NCBI GenBank assembly: GCA_963775825.1
Contig: CAVZKY010000032.1
Location: forward strand, 1 to 64,000
DNA: 64,000 nt
From: Bog-532 sp963775825
GTDB lineage: Bacteria; Actinomycetota; Actinomycetes; Streptosporangiales; Streptosporangiaceae
Direction of reading: 5' to 3'
Under the pieces are notes generated by a model. The model was not told the DNA's origin. It did not search any database and saw only the letters and a program-made list of their open reading frames with translations. The stretch's first letter is position 1. The number at the start of each line of letters is the position of its first letter. Positions 18,287-27,825 of the stretch are shown here, in pieces. Both the position numbers and the translations under genes were made by a program.

Positions 18287-18486
18287 CCCACTGCGGTACC
18301 GGCCTAAAGCACCGGCGGGATCTAACGGTCACCTGGCACGGGCTACGGCGGCATGTTTCAACCGGCCCAGCGAGTCCCGGGCCGCAGGCCCGGGCGAGTG
18401 GCCGGTACTACGGTCCGCACCCCCGCGGGCAGCGGGGGGCCCAGGGGGGTCGCCCCCACGGACGGCGTCCGCCCCCCCAGGCCAAC
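18141..18486. repeat. Long imperfect inverted repeat between convergent DUF349 and rel genes
   Basis: The left arm (about 18148-18260) and the reverse complement of the right arm (about 18370-18486) share, in order, ggtgctggcc or ggtgttggcc, a g-run, gggggcgaccccc, and ccggccactcaccgggcc or ccggccactcgcccgggcc. Each arm lies immediately 3' of one of the two convergent genes, so the same downstream element appears twice in opposite orientation. A double, bidirectional terminator is the simplest role. Confidence 0.7.
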
Positions 18487-18490
18487 ACCT

Positions 18491-21100
18491 TTAGTTGGTT
18501 ATGCGGTAGACGTCGTAGACGCCGTCGATGGCACGGACGGCGCGCAGGACGTGGCCGAGATGCTTGGGCGCGCCCATCTCGAACGTGAAGCGGCTGACAG
18601 CCACCCGGTCCCGGGAGGTGGTCACCGACGCGGACAGGATGTTCACGTGCTGATCGGACAGGACCCGGGTCACGTCCGACAGCAGCCGGGTCCGGTCCAG
18701 CGCTTCGACCTGGATGGCCACCAGGAATACCGAATCGTCCGTCGGTGACCAGTGCACGTCGACCAGCCGCTCGGGCTGGGTCTCGGCCAGGTGGATAAAG
18801 TTCACGCAGTCGTCGCGATGCACCGAGACACCGTGCCCATGCGTGACGAAGCCGCGGATCTCGTCCCCTGGCACCGGGGTGCAGCACTTGGACAGCCGGG
18901 CCCACACGTCGGAGGCGCCCTCGACGACAACCCCGGAGTCCCCGGTGGCGTGCGGGCGGGCCGCCTCGGGGGTAGTGGGCAGCGCCACCTCGGCGAGGTC
19001 TTCCTCCGCCCCGGCCAGGCCGCCCAGGGACCGGACCAGCTTGGCGACGATGGACTGGGCACTGACCCTGCCCTCGCCCACGGCCGCGTACAGCGCGGTC
19101 AGGTCCGGGTAGCGCAGCTCGCTGGCGATGGACAGCAACGCGTCCGCGGTGGCCAGCCGCTGCACCGGCAGGCCCTGCTTGCGCATGGCGCGCGCGATTG
19201 AGTCCTTGCCGGACTCCGCGGCCGCCTCCCGCCGTTCCTTGGAGAACCACTGGCGGATCTTGTTCCGGGCGCGGGCGCTCTTGACGAACTGGAGCCAGTC
19301 CCGGCTCGGCCCGGCCTCCTGTGCCTTGGAGGTGAAGATCTCGACCGTGTCACCGTTGTCGAGGGTGCTCTCCAGCGCTACGAGCCGGCCGTTGACCCGC
19401 GCGCCGATGGTGCGGTGCCCGACCTCGGTGTGAATGGCGTAGGCGAAGTCGACCGGGGTCGCACCCTGCGGCAGCGCGAGCACCTCGCCGCGCGGGGTGA
19501 ACACGTACACCTCGGCGGCGGCGAGGTCGAACCGGAGTGACTCGAGGAACTCGGCCGGGTCGGTTGCTTCGCGCTGCCAGTCGACCAGCTGGCGCAGCCA
19601 CGCCATGTCCGGCCCGCTGCCGTCCTTGACCTGGTTGCCGAAGACGGATTCTTCCTTGTACTTCCAGTGCGCCGCGACGCCGTACTCGGACCGCTTGTGC
19701 ATGCCCCAGGTGCGGATCTGCAGCTCGACGGGCTTGCCCCCCGGTCCGATGACCGTGGTGTGCAGCGACTGGTACATGTTGAACTTGGGCATGGCGATGT
19801 AATCCTTGAACCGCCCGGGCACCGGGTTCCACCGTGCGTGGATGGTGCCCAGCGCCGCGTAGCAGTCGCGGACCGTATCGACCAGGACGCGGATGCCCAC
19901 CAGGTCGTAGATTTCGTCGAACCCGACGTTGCGGGCGATCATCTTCTGGTAGATCGAGTAGTAGTGCTTCGGGCGGCCGGTGACCGTGGAGCGGATCTTG
20001 GCGTCGCGCAGGTCGCCGGACACGTCGACGATCACTTCCTGCAGGAATACGTCCCGGCGCGGCGAGCGCTCGGAGACCAGCCGCGCGATCTCGTCGTAGC
20101 GCTTGGGGTACAGGGTCGCGAAGGCGAGGTCCTCCAGCTCCCACTTGATCGTGTTCATGCCGAGCCGGTGGGCCAGCGGGGCGAAGATCTCCAGCACCTC
20201 GCGAGATTTGCGCTCCTGCTTATCCCGCGGCAGGTAGCGCAGCGTGCGCATGTTGTGCAGCCGGTCGGCCAGCTTGATGACCAGCACCCGGATGTCGCGC
20301 GACATGGCGACGACCATCTTGCGGACCGTCTCGGCCTCGGCGGAGGCGCCGTACTTGACCTTGTCCAGCTTGGTCACGCCGTCGACCAGGGCCGCGATGT
20401 CCTCGCCGAACTCGCCGCGCAGCTCAGCCAGCGAATACGGGGTGTCTTCGACTGTGTCGTGCAGCAGGGCCGCGCTGATCGTGTCGCTGTTCATGCCGAG
20501 CTCGGCCAGGATCGTCGCGACGGCCAGCGGATGGGTGATGTAGGGGTCGCCGCTCTTGCGCTTCTGGTTGCGGTGCCAGTATGCGGCGACGTCGTAGGAG
20601 CGCTCGATGAGCCGCACGTCCGCCTTCGGGTGGGTGCCCCGCACGGTCTTGATGAGCGGTTCCAGGACAGGGTTCACAGTGGCTCCCCGCTGCGCCCCAA
20701 GGCGGGCCAGCCGACGGCGCACGCCCACCCCAGAGGCCGCGCCGGCGCCTGAGGAGCCTCCGCCGCCCGCGGCACTCGGACCGGAGGCGGCGCGGCCGCG
20801 TCCGGCGGGTTCACGCGGCGGCTGGGGGGCACGTGCTGGATCCGGGGCTGGTGACGGGACTGACGCCGCCGCATCCTCGGCCGGAGGCGCGGCTGTGACG
20901 GGAGCGGCAGAAGCAGCAGGAGAACCGGAAGGGACCGCAGCCGTGGCCGTTCCCGGCGCTGGGTCGGAACTGCTCGGGGCCGGGCCGGGCTCGTTCACCG
21001 TCAGGGCTTGCGGGCCGGGCACGTCCGGGTCCGGGTCTGGCGCAGCCGGGGTCGGGGCCTGCGGGAGGGGCCCTTGCTCCGCTATCACCTCTCCGGCCAC
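18491..21100 (-). CDS. relA: Bifunctional (p)ppGpp synthetase/hydrolase Rel
   Basis: Makes and degrades the stringent-response alarmone. Domains in order: a disordered Ala/Pro-rich leader of about 160 residues, the HD hydrolase (ITHPLAVATILAELG, ALLHDTVEDT), the synthetase (RFKDYIAMPKFNMYQSLHTT, ELQIRTWGMHKRSEYGVAAH), TGS (VYVFTPRGEVLALPQGATPV), a zinc-finger/helical region (SKCCTPVPGDEIRGFVTHG) and C-terminal ACT ending IDGVYDVYRITN. Both hydrolase and synthetase residues are kept, so it should be bifunctional. The GTG at 21100 is preferred over the upstream ATG at 21127 because AGGAG lies 6 bases before it. apt is 118 bp upstream. Confidence 0.94.
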   Translation of the reverse strand: MAGEVIAEQGPLPQAPTPAAPDPDPDVPGPQALTVNEPGPAPSSSDPAPGTATAAVPSGSPAASAAPVTAAPPAEDAAASVPSPAPDPARAPQPPREPAGRGRAASGPSAAGGGGSSGAGAASGVGVRRRLARLGAQRGATVNPVLEPLIKTVRGTHPKADVRLIERSYDVAAYWHRNQKRKSGDPYITHPLAVATILAELGMNSDTISAALLHDTVEDTPYSLAELRGEFGEDIAALVDGVTKLDKVKYGASAEAETVRKMVVAMSRDIRVLVIKLADRLHNMRTLRYLPRDKQERKSREVLEIFAPLAHRLGMNTIKWELEDLAFATLYPKRYDEIARLVSERSPRRDVFLQEVIVDVSGDLRDAKIRSTVTGRPKHYYSIYQKMIARNVGFDEIYDLVGIRVLVDTVRDCYAALGTIHARWNPVPGRFKDYIAMPKFNMYQSLHTTVIGPGGKPVELQIRTWGMHKRSEYGVAAHWKYKEESVFGNQVKDGSGPDMAWLRQLVDWQREATDPAEFLESLRFDLAAAEVYVFTPRGEVLALPQGATPVDFAYAIHTEVGHRTIGARVNGRLVALESTLDNGDTVEIFTSKAQEAGPSRDWLQFVKSARARNKIRQWFSKERREAAAESGKDSIARAMRKQGLPVQRLATADALLSIASELRYPDLTALYAAVGEGRVSAQSIVAKLVRSLGGLAGAEEDLAEVALPTTPEAARPHATGDSGVVVEGASDVWARLSKCCTPVPGDEIRGFVTHGHGVSVHRDDCVNFIHLAETQPERLVDVHWSPTDDSVFLVAIQVEALDRTRLLSDVTRVLSDQHVNILSASVTTSRDRVAVSRFTFEMGAPKHLGHVLRAVRAIDGVYDVYRITN

Positions 21101-21218
21101 GCGTGCTCCTGTCGCTCTGCGAACCACCAGTCTACCGGCGGACGTTTGCAGAGGTTGCGTGCGTGTGTCAGACCGTTACCGAGGTCACAAGCCTGCCGCA
21201 GCAGGTAACGCACCCGCC

Positions 21219-21812
21219 TCAAACGGTCAGCAGGGCCCGGAAGTCAATGTCCCCGAGCCGGGACCGTCCGTTCAGGAAGGACAGCTCAAGCAGGACGGCC
21301 ACGCCGACGATCTCCGCACCGGAGCGCCGCACGAGATCGGCGGTGGCCAGCGCGGTCCCGCCGGTGGCCAGCACGTCGTCCACGATGAGGACCCGGTCGC
21401 CCGGGTCGAAGGCGTCGGTGTGCACCTCGATCGTGGCCGTGCCGTATTCGAGCTGGTAGTCCTGCCGGTGCGCGGCCGAAGGCAGCTTCCCGGCCTTGCG
21501 GACCGGGACGAACCCGGACACCAGGCGGGCCGCGACCGGCGCGGCCAGGATGAACCCGCGGGCCTCGATCCCGGCCACCTTGTCCACCGGACCGGCGCGG
21601 GCGGCGAGCTCTTCCACGACCGCGGCGAACAAGGGGCCGTCCGCGAGCAGCGGGGTGATGTCCTTGAACGAGATACCCGGTTGCGGGTAGTCGGGCACGT
21701 CGCGGATGCGCTTCCTGATCAGGTCCGCGAGGGCGTCGTCGCCCCGGGCCGTAACCAGAGCCGGGGACTGCTCACCGGGCTGATCCGGCCCGTCCGGCCC
21801 CGCTGGCTGCAC
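21219..21812 (-). CDS. apt: Adenine phosphoribosyltransferase
   Basis: A purine salvage enzyme making AMP from adenine and PRPP. The PRPP-binding motif VLIVDDVLATGGTALA is intact near residue 125. GISFKDITPLLADGPLFAAV and IEARGFILAAPVAARL are typical. 197 aa including about 25 extra N-terminal residues (QPAGPDGPDQPGEQSPAL), so the true start could be further in. The GTG used here lies 3 bp after the secF stop. The yajC-secD-secF-apt-rel order is conserved in actinomycetes. Confidence 0.92.
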   Translation of the reverse strand: MQPAGPDGPDQPGEQSPALVTARGDDALADLIRKRIRDVPDYPQPGISFKDITPLLADGPLFAAVVEELAARAGPVDKVAGIEARGFILAAPVAARLVSGFVPVRKAGKLPSAAHRQDYQLEYGTATIEVHTDAFDPGDRVLIVDDVLATGGTALATADLVRRSGAEIVGVAVLLELSFLNGRSRLGDIDFRALLTV

Positions 21813-21815
21813 CGT

Positions 21816-23129
21816 CTACCGCCTCTTCTTTTTGGCGCCGCTCGAGCGCCGCCCGGAGGCGGAGGTACGGCGCGGCTGCTGGCGGGAGCCGGCCGTACCG
21901 GACCTGGTCCCGGCGGCCCGGGCCCCGGAGGCCCCGGAGGTCCCGGAGGCTGGGGTCCGGGGCCGCCCGGCCGGGGTGGCCGGCGCCGCGGCGGCCCGTC
22001 CGGCGTCACCGGCGGCGTCGGCGCCGGTATCGGCCACGTCGTCGTCGGGGCCGTCATCGGGGCCTGTCCGGCTCTTTGCGGGACGGGCCGCGGAGCCGGC
22101 GGTCACGCCGCTGCCGGCCGGGACCGCCGCCTGCGTCCGGGCCGCGACCCGGGGACTGGCCACGCGGGCCGCCACGCGCTTGGCCAGCGCCTTGTACTGG
22201 GGCTCGCGCTCCTTGAGGTCGGCCAGCACCGGGGTGGCGATGAAGATCGAGGAGTAGGTGCCGGACAGCATGCCGACGAACAGCACCAGGGCCAGGTCGG
22301 ACAGCTCACCGGTGCCCAGCAGCAGGGTCCCGGCGATCAGGATCGCCGTCACCGGCAGCAGCGCGATGAGCGAGGTGTTGATGGACCGGACCAGGGTCTG
22401 GTTCAGGGCCAGGTTGGCCGCCTGGCTGTAGGTACTGCGGGCGCTGGTGACCAGGCCGGCGGTATTCTCCCGAACCTTGTCGAAGACGACCACGGTGTCG
22501 TACAGCGAGTAACCGAGGATCGTGAGCAGGCCGATGACCGTGGCCGGGCTGACCTGGAACCCGGCCAGCGCGTAGATGCCGACCGTGATCAGGATGTCGT
22601 GTATCAGCGCCACGAACGCAGCGGTGGCCATCTTCCACTCGAACGCGATCGACAGGTACCCCACGATCACGACGAGGAACGCGATCAGCGCCTCGAGGGC
22701 CTTGGAGGAGATCTGGCTGCCCCAGGTCGGCCCGACGAACGTCGTGCTGATCTGGTTGACGTTGACGCCTAGTTCCTTCGCGAGCGAGTCCTGCACGTGC
22801 TCGGTCGTGCCGATGCTCAGCGGCGCGGTCTGGGCCTGCCACTGCGCCTTGCTGCCGACCCCGACCTTCTGCACGGTGACGGTCCCGCCGCCGCCGTCCT
22901 GTACCGCCTTCTCGACCTGGCTGATGCTGGCGTTCGGCGCCTTGACCTGGAAGATCGATCCGCCCTTGAAGTCCACGCTGAAGTTCAGCCCGCGGACGAT
23001 CAGGGCGATGACGGCGATGGCCAGGATGCAGCCGGAAATCGTGTACCAGAGCTTCTGCCGGCCGACGAAGTTGATCGAGACGTCACCGCGGTACAGCCGG
23101 CCGCCGACGTCACCGAGCCGCGACATCAT
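21816..23129 (-). CDS. secF: Protein translocase subunit SecF
   Basis: An accessory membrane subunit that with SecD uses the proton gradient to aid Sec export. The ORF could begin at 23255, but ATG at 23129 overlaps the secD stop (ATGATGA, 23124-23129) and gives the natural N-terminus MMSRLGDVGGRLYRGDVSINF. Six membrane segments are visible, with SVDFKGGSIFQVKAP in the periplasmic part and TILGYSLYDTVVVFDKVREN as the family signature. The last 150 residues are a low-complexity Ala/Pro/Arg cytoplasmic tail ending GAKKKRR. Confidence 0.93.
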   Translation of the reverse strand: MMSRLGDVGGRLYRGDVSINFVGRQKLWYTISGCILAIAVIALIVRGLNFSVDFKGGSIFQVKAPNASISQVEKAVQDGGGGTVTVQKVGVGSKAQWQAQTAPLSIGTTEHVQDSLAKELGVNVNQISTTFVGPTWGSQISSKALEALIAFLVVIVGYLSIAFEWKMATAAFVALIHDILITVGIYALAGFQVSPATVIGLLTILGYSLYDTVVVFDKVRENTAGLVTSARSTYSQAANLALNQTLVRSINTSLIALLPVTAILIAGTLLLGTGELSDLALVLFVGMLSGTYSSIFIATPVLADLKEREPQYKALAKRVAARVASPRVAARTQAAVPAGSGVTAGSAARPAKSRTGPDDGPDDDVADTGADAAGDAGRAAAAPATPAGRPRTPASGTSGASGARAAGTRSGTAGSRQQPRRTSASGRRSSGAKKKRR

Positions 23130-24955
23130 GCCTCCCTTGAGGTGGCCCGCGGCGTCCGCGCGGTGCCGGGCGGGACCGGCCGGGTCCCCCGGCGGGGCAC
23201 CCCGGAGCGCCACGGGGCCCGTGCCCCGAGCCGCGCCGGATCCAGGCCGGACCATTTGTTCCCCTGGCCGAAGAATTTGGTCCGGGCCAGCAGGGTCACC
23301 ATCGGCTTGGTGAACAGGAACACAACAATGACGTCGATGATGGTGGTCAGCCCCAGCGTGAACGCGAAACCGCGCACGTCGCCGATCGCGAAGATGTACA
23401 GCAGCAGGGCGGCCAGGAACGAGACCGTGTTGGAGACCAGGATCGTCCGCCGGGCCCGTTTCCAGCCGCTCTCCACCGCGCCGCGCAGCGAGCGCCCCTC
23501 GCGCACCTCGTCGCGGAGGCGTTCGAAGAACACCACGAACGAGTCGGCGGTGATGCCGATGGCCACGATCAGGCCCGCGATGCCGGCCAGCGAGAGCGTG
23601 AAGCTCTCGTACTTGCTGAGCAGGACGATGCCGAGGTAGCCGATCAGCGCCGCGATGGCCAGGCTGGAGACCGACACGATGCCCAGGCCCCGGTAGTACA
23701 GGAACGAGTAGATGACCACCAGCAGCAGGCCGATCGCCCCGGCGAGCAGGCCCGCGTCGAGCTGGTTCCGGCCGAGCTGCGCGGTGACGGTGGTGGCGTC
23801 GACGGGCTTGAACGACAGCGGCAGCGCCCCGTACTTGAGCTCGTTGACGATCTGGGTGGCCTGCGTCTGCCCGCCGATGTTGGTGATCTGGACGTTGCCG
23901 CCCGGGATGGCCTCCGAGGTCTGCTCGGCCGAGACGACGTTCCCGTCCAGCACGATTGCGGTGCTGTCCAGCACCTGGTCGTTGGCGTTGGAGCTGGCGC
24001 CCGGCAGGTACTTGCTGGCCTGCGTTTCGGTCAGCGTGCCGAACGCCTTGGTGGCCTTGCCGTTGAGGGTCAGGTTGACCACATACTGGGCGTTGGTGCT
24101 CTCAATCCCCACCGCCTCCGACGTGACGTCGGTACCGAGGATGACCGCCGGCCCGAGGACGTACTTCGCGCCGTTGGCGCCGCAGGACACGATCTGGCTG
24201 TTGGGGTCGTCCCACTGCGCCTCGGTGTAGCCGAGCTTCTGCTTCCAGGTGCTGAGGTCGCTGCAGTCCATCTTTTCGAACAGCTTCATCACTTCCGGGG
24301 TCACCGCGGACGGGTCACCGGCCGTGCTGGCCGCGGACGAGGCGGCTGAGCTGGTCGCGCTGGGGCTCGGGGTCGCGCTGGCCTTGGCCGAGGCGCTGCC
24401 GCTGGCCTTGGCCTGCGGGCTCGGCGAGGCCGCGGCGCGGGAGATGTAGGCCTTGGTGCTCACCGTCGGGGACGGGCTGGCCGCCGGCGTCGCGCTCTTG
24501 GTGCCCGACGCGTTCGGGCTGGGTGTCGTGCTGGGCGCCACCGTGGACGAGCCCTCCAGCAGCATCGGACGGATCCGGAGCTGCGCGGTCGTGCTGACCA
24601 GGTTGATCACCTGCTGCGATCCCGCGCCGGGGACCGTCACGGCGATGTCGCTGGCGCCCTGCTGCTGCACGGTGACACCGCTGGTGCCCGACGAGTTGAC
24701 CCGGCTTTGAATGATCGCTACGGCCTGCTTCATGTCGGCGTCCGGCGGCGTCTTCCCCTTCTGCGTCACCGCCCGCAGCGTGACCTGCGTGCCGCTCGAC
24801 AGGTCCAGCCCGAGGCGGATCTTGAAGTCGTTGTGCCACTTACCCGGGCTGAACGCATTCGCGCCGACAATGCCGATGAGCATGATCACGATCAGCGCGA
24901 CCAGGGCCGCGAGCGAGCGCCCCGGTCTCGAGCCGCTCTTCCTTGGCGGAGCCAC
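23126..24955 (-). CDS. secD: Protein translocase subunit SecD
   Basis: A 609-aa partner of SecF. It has an N-terminal membrane helix (SLAALVALIVIMLIGIVGAN), the first periplasmic domain (RLGLDLSSGTQVTLRAV), an inserted low-complexity Ser/Ala/Pro stretch (about residues 135-215), a second periplasmic region with PGGNVQITNIGG, and a C-terminal five-helix bundle with AGLIVAIGITADSFVVFFER and SGWKRARRTILVSNTVSF. GTG start with AGGA 5 bases upstream. It overlaps secF and starts 100 bp after yajC. Confidence 0.94.
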   Translation of the reverse strand: MAPPRKSGSRPGRSLAALVALIVIMLIGIVGANAFSPGKWHNDFKIRLGLDLSSGTQVTLRAVTQKGKTPPDADMKQAVAIIQSRVNSSGTSGVTVQQQGASDIAVTVPGAGSQQVINLVSTTAQLRIRPMLLEGSSTVAPSTTPSPNASGTKSATPAASPSPTVSTKAYISRAAASPSPQAKASGSASAKASATPSPSATSSAASSAASTAGDPSAVTPEVMKLFEKMDCSDLSTWKQKLGYTEAQWDDPNSQIVSCGANGAKYVLGPAVILGTDVTSEAVGIESTNAQYVVNLTLNGKATKAFGTLTETQASKYLPGASSNANDQVLDSTAIVLDGNVVSAEQTSEAIPGGNVQITNIGGQTQATQIVNELKYGALPLSFKPVDATTVTAQLGRNQLDAGLLAGAIGLLLVVIYSFLYYRGLGIVSVSSLAIAALIGYLGIVLLSKYESFTLSLAGIAGLIVAIGITADSFVVFFERLRDEVREGRSLRGAVESGWKRARRTILVSNTVSFLAALLLYIFAIGDVRGFAFTLGLTTIIDVIVVFLFTKPMVTLLARTKFFGQGNKWSGLDPARLGARAPWRSGVPRRGTRPVPPGTARTPRATSREA

Positions 24956-25055
24956 TTGTCCTGTCGTCCCTCAGTCGATTCCTGCGTAGACGTCGAAGCG
25001 ACGGAGCCCGCTGCGGCGCCGCTGCACCCGTGCACTCGCGGGCACCGCTGCTCCG

Positions 25056-25670
25056 CTACTCCTTGGACGCGCTGCTGCCCGGGGTGGCCGTCTCGGTCTG
25101 CCCGTTGCCGCTCGCGTCGCGCTGGCCGTTGATGACCAGGTCGTCGCCGTAGTTGCCGGCCGGGACGCTCAGGTCCGGCTCGGTCTCGTGCTCGCTGTCC
25201 GCCTGGGCGGCCGTCTCGTGCGCGGCGGTCCCGTCCGCGGCGGCGTCTTCGTGCGCAGTGTCCTCGTGATCAGCGCCCTCGTACTCGGCATCGTCCGGCG
25301 CAGCATCGGCCGGCTCGGGCCAGCCGCCTTCCTCGTGCTCCGCGTCGTCCTCGGCGGGCTCGTCACCCGGGGTGAGCACTTCCATGATCGAGCGCTTCAT
25401 GTACCGCACCTCGACGTCCGGCGCGACCTCGAGGACCACATCATCACCGTCGACCGCCACCACGGTGGCGTACATGCCGGCGGTGGTGCGGACCCGGGCG
25501 CCGGGACGCACGGTGTTCTGCTGCTGGGCCACCTTCTTCTGGCGGTTCCGGCCGGGCCGGATGGCCAGGAAGTAGATGAGGCCGATGAAGACGACGATCA
25601 GGATGAGAAACGTGGAACTGCCGGACGACTTCGCAGCCGCCTCGGCTGCGGCTTGACCTGTAATCCCCAT
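25056..25670 (-). CDS. yajC: Preprotein translocase subunit YajC
   Basis: A small SecDF-associated membrane protein. The ATG at 25670 gives GITGQAAAEAAAKSS and then the single membrane helix (TFLILIVVFIGLIYFLAIRP), the conserved KKVAQQQNTVRPGARVRTTA and YATVVAVDGDDVVLEVAPDV. A longer ORF from 25799 is rejected because family N-termini start at this helix and AAAGGTG precedes the ATG. The C-terminal 90 residues are an acidic Glu/Asp/His/Ala tail (repeats of HEDTAHEDAA type), longer than usual. Confidence 0.92.
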   Translation of the reverse strand: MGITGQAAAEAAAKSSGSSTFLILIVVFIGLIYFLAIRPGRNRQKKVAQQQNTVRPGARVRTTAGMYATVVAVDGDDVVLEVAPDVEVRYMKRSIMEVLTPGDEPAEDDAEHEEGGWPEPADAAPDDAEYEGADHEDTAHEDAAADGTAAHETAAQADSEHETEPDLSVPAGNYGDDLVINGQRDASGNGQTETATPGSSASKE

Positions 25671-25915
25671 GAGCGGGGGCACCTTTCCGATTGGGTTCAG
25701 CGGGCTGGCCAGGCCAGATCCCCGCTTGCGCCGGGCATTCACCCGGGTTCCCGCGCGGGGCGGCGGCCAGTGGCCAACTGCCGCAGTGTAGCGACCCATT
25801 GACCGTGCACCAACAGGCTACGGCGTCCGCGCCGTGATCGTGACCTCTCGGCGATCTAGTTTTCGCGTCGGCACGCTCTGGTATGTGCCGGTGCGCTCCC
25901 AAAAACGAATTCGCG

Positions 25916-27115
25916 CTAGTCGAACAAGGTAGCCATTCCGGGCCCCGTGAGGCCGCCGGGGCCGGCGTTTCCCTCGGGGGGCGTGAGGCCCAGGTGCTCC
26001 CACGCGGCGGGAGTGGCGACCCGCCCGCGCGGTGTGCGCGCCAGCAGGCCGCGGCGGACCAGGAACGGCTCGGCCACGACCTCTACCGTCTCGGCCTCCT
26101 CCCCGACCAGGACGGCGAGGGTGGACAGCCCGACCGGGCCGCCCCCGTACCGGTGGATCAGCGCGTCCAGCACGGCCCGGTCCAGCCGGTCCAGGCCTTG
26201 CTCGTCCACCTCGTAAAGCTCCAGCGCGGCGCGGGCCACCGCACGGTCCACCACCCCGTTGCCCTTGACCTCGGCGTAGTCCCGGACCCGGCGCAGCAGC
26301 CGGTTGGCGATCCGCGGCGTGCCCCGGGACCGCCCGGCCAGCTCGGCGGCGCCCTCGTCCCGCAGGGTGACGCCGAGCAGCCCGGCCGAGCGGCGGATGA
26401 TGATCTCCAGCTCCGCGGGCTGGTAAAAGTCCATGTGCGCGGTGAAGCCGAACCGGTCGCGCAGCGGGGCGGGCAGCAGCCCGGACCGGGTGGTGGCCCC
26501 GACCAGCGTGAACGGCGCGATGTCGAGCGGGATCGCGGTCGCGCCGGGCCCCTTGCCGACCACCACGTCGACCCGGAAGTCCTCCATGGCCAGGTAGAGC
26601 ATTTCCTCGGCGGGCCGCGCGAGCCGGTGGATCTCGTCGATGAAGACGACTTCGCCCTCGGTCAGCGTGGACAGCACCGCGGCCAGGTCGCCGGAGCGCT
26701 CGATGGCCTGCCCGCTGGTGATCCGCATCGGCATACCCAGCTCGGCGGCGATGATCATGGCGATCGTGGTCTTGCCCAGCCCGGGCGGCCCGGACAGCAG
26801 CACGTGGTCCGGCGGCCGGCCGCGGCGGACCGCGCTCTCCAGCACCAGGGAGAGCTGGTCGCGGACCCGCTGCTGGCCCACGAAGTCGGCGAGCCGCTTG
26901 GGCCGCAACGCGGTTTCGATGGCCCGGTCGTCGGCGTCCGCCAGCGGCGACACCACCCGGTCGGCGTCCCGGTCGGCGTCCCGGTCGGCGTCCCGGTCGG
27001 CGCCCCGGTCGGCGTCCCGGTCGGCGTCCCGGTCGGCGCCCCGGTCGGCCGCGGCACGGTCGAGAGCCTCGGCCTCGCGCGCCGCGAGCTCGTCTTCGTC
27101 CGTCCGGCGGGTCAC
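25916..27115 (-). CDS. ruvB: Holliday junction branch-migration ATPase RuvB
   Basis: A 399-aa AAA+ motor that drives branch migration with RuvA. Walker A GPPGLGKTT, Walker B VVFIDEIHRL, sensor VGATTRSGLLPAPLRDRFG, and the C-terminal winged helix with KGNGVVDRAVARAALELYEV and GGGPVGLSTLAVLVGEE. The core begins about residue 58 (RPKRLADFVGQQRVRDQLS). It is preceded by an unusual N-terminal tract of DADR/GADR tetrapeptides encoded by a 12-bp tandem repeat. GTG start with GAGG upstream, 55 bp after the natural ruvA stop. Confidence 0.95.
   Translation of the reverse strand: MTRRTDEDELAAREAEALDRAAADRGADRDADRDADRGADRDADRDADRDADRVVSPLADADDRAIETALRPKRLADFVGQQRVRDQLSLVLESAVRRGRPPDHVLLSGPPGLGKTTIAMIIAAELGMPMRITSGQAIERSGDLAAVLSTLTEGEVVFIDEIHRLARPAEEMLYLAMEDFRVDVVVGKGPGATAIPLDIAPFTLVGATTRSGLLPAPLRDRFGFTAHMDFYQPAELEIIIRRSAGLLGVTLRDEGAAELAGRSRGTPRIANRLLRRVRDYAEVKGNGVVDRAVARAALELYEVDEQGLDRLDRAVLDALIHRYGGGPVGLSTLAVLVGEEAETVEVVAEPFLVRRGLLARTPRGRVATPAAWEHLGLTPPEGNAGPGGLTGPGMATLFD
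26958..27053. repeat. 12-bp tandem repeat encoding DADR/GADR in RuvB N-terminus
   Basis: Eight consecutive units of cggtcggcgtcc (two with gccc in place of gtcc) in perfect 12-bp phase, so frame is always kept. They encode a charged tract between the start and the ATPase core. Confidence 0.9.
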
Positions 27116-27170
27116 TGGTGCCTCGTTCCCATGGGGGCGCTCAGCTGCCGGCGCCGGGTCAGGCGCCGGT

Positions 27171-27825
27171 TCATTGGCGGCTCAGCTTCCGCATGGCCGC
27201 GCGCAGCACGGTCGCGACGTCCGCCGTCTCCGGCGTCTTCCCGTCCTCGGTGCCGGCGGCCAGGTCGGCGGCCACCGCGCTGACCGCCTGCTCGGCATCA
27301 CGGGCCGGCGCAGCCCAGGTTGACCAGGCCCGACTGGGCCTGGTCCCGCCAGGATGGCCGGGCGGCGCGGCCCGGCACGCCGCCCGGGCCTGCCCCGCCG
27401 GATCCGTCGGCGGGCACTTCGCCGGGCGTCCCGAGCCGGTCCTTCAGCTCGAGCACGATGCGCTGCGCGCCCTTCTTGCCGATCCCCGGGACCAGCGTCA
27501 GCGCGTCAAGGTCCCCGGTCGAGACCGCGCGCCGCAGCGCGTCCGGGCTGTGCACGGCGAGCATGGCCAGGGCCAGCCGGGGCCCCACGCCAGTGGCCGT
27601 CTGCACGAGCTCGAAGACGTTCCGCTCGTCGTCGCTGGTGAAGCCGTAGAGGGTGAGCGAGTCCTCCCGGACCACCAGGCAGGTCGCGACCCGGGCGGGC
27701 TCGCCGGGCCGCAGGGTGGCGAGCGTCCCGGGCGTGCACTGAACGCTGAGCCCGACCCCGCCCACGTCGATCACCGCGCCGTCGGGTGCGACGCCGCTGA
27801 CCGTGCCGCGCAGATGCGATATCAC
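27171..27825 (-). CDS. ruvA: Holliday junction DNA-binding protein RuvA (one frameshift near the C-terminus)
   Basis: RuvA tetramers hold the four-way junction for RuvB. Domain I begins ISHLRGTVSGVAPDGAVIDV, then TLYGFTSDDERNVFELVQT. The helix-hairpin-helix part has GVGPRLALAMLAVHS and LVPGIGKKGAQRIVLELKDR. In the frame of the start the protein stops at 27298 after GLVNLGCAGP. In the next frame domain III continues ARDAEQAVSAVAADLAAG to RAAMRKLSRQ and a stop at 27171. An extra G near 27305 (gccggcccg where gccgcccg is expected) explains this. Domain III binds RuvB, so truncation would matter; a sequence error is quite possible. The GTG start overlaps the ruvC stop (GTGA). Confidence 0.88.
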
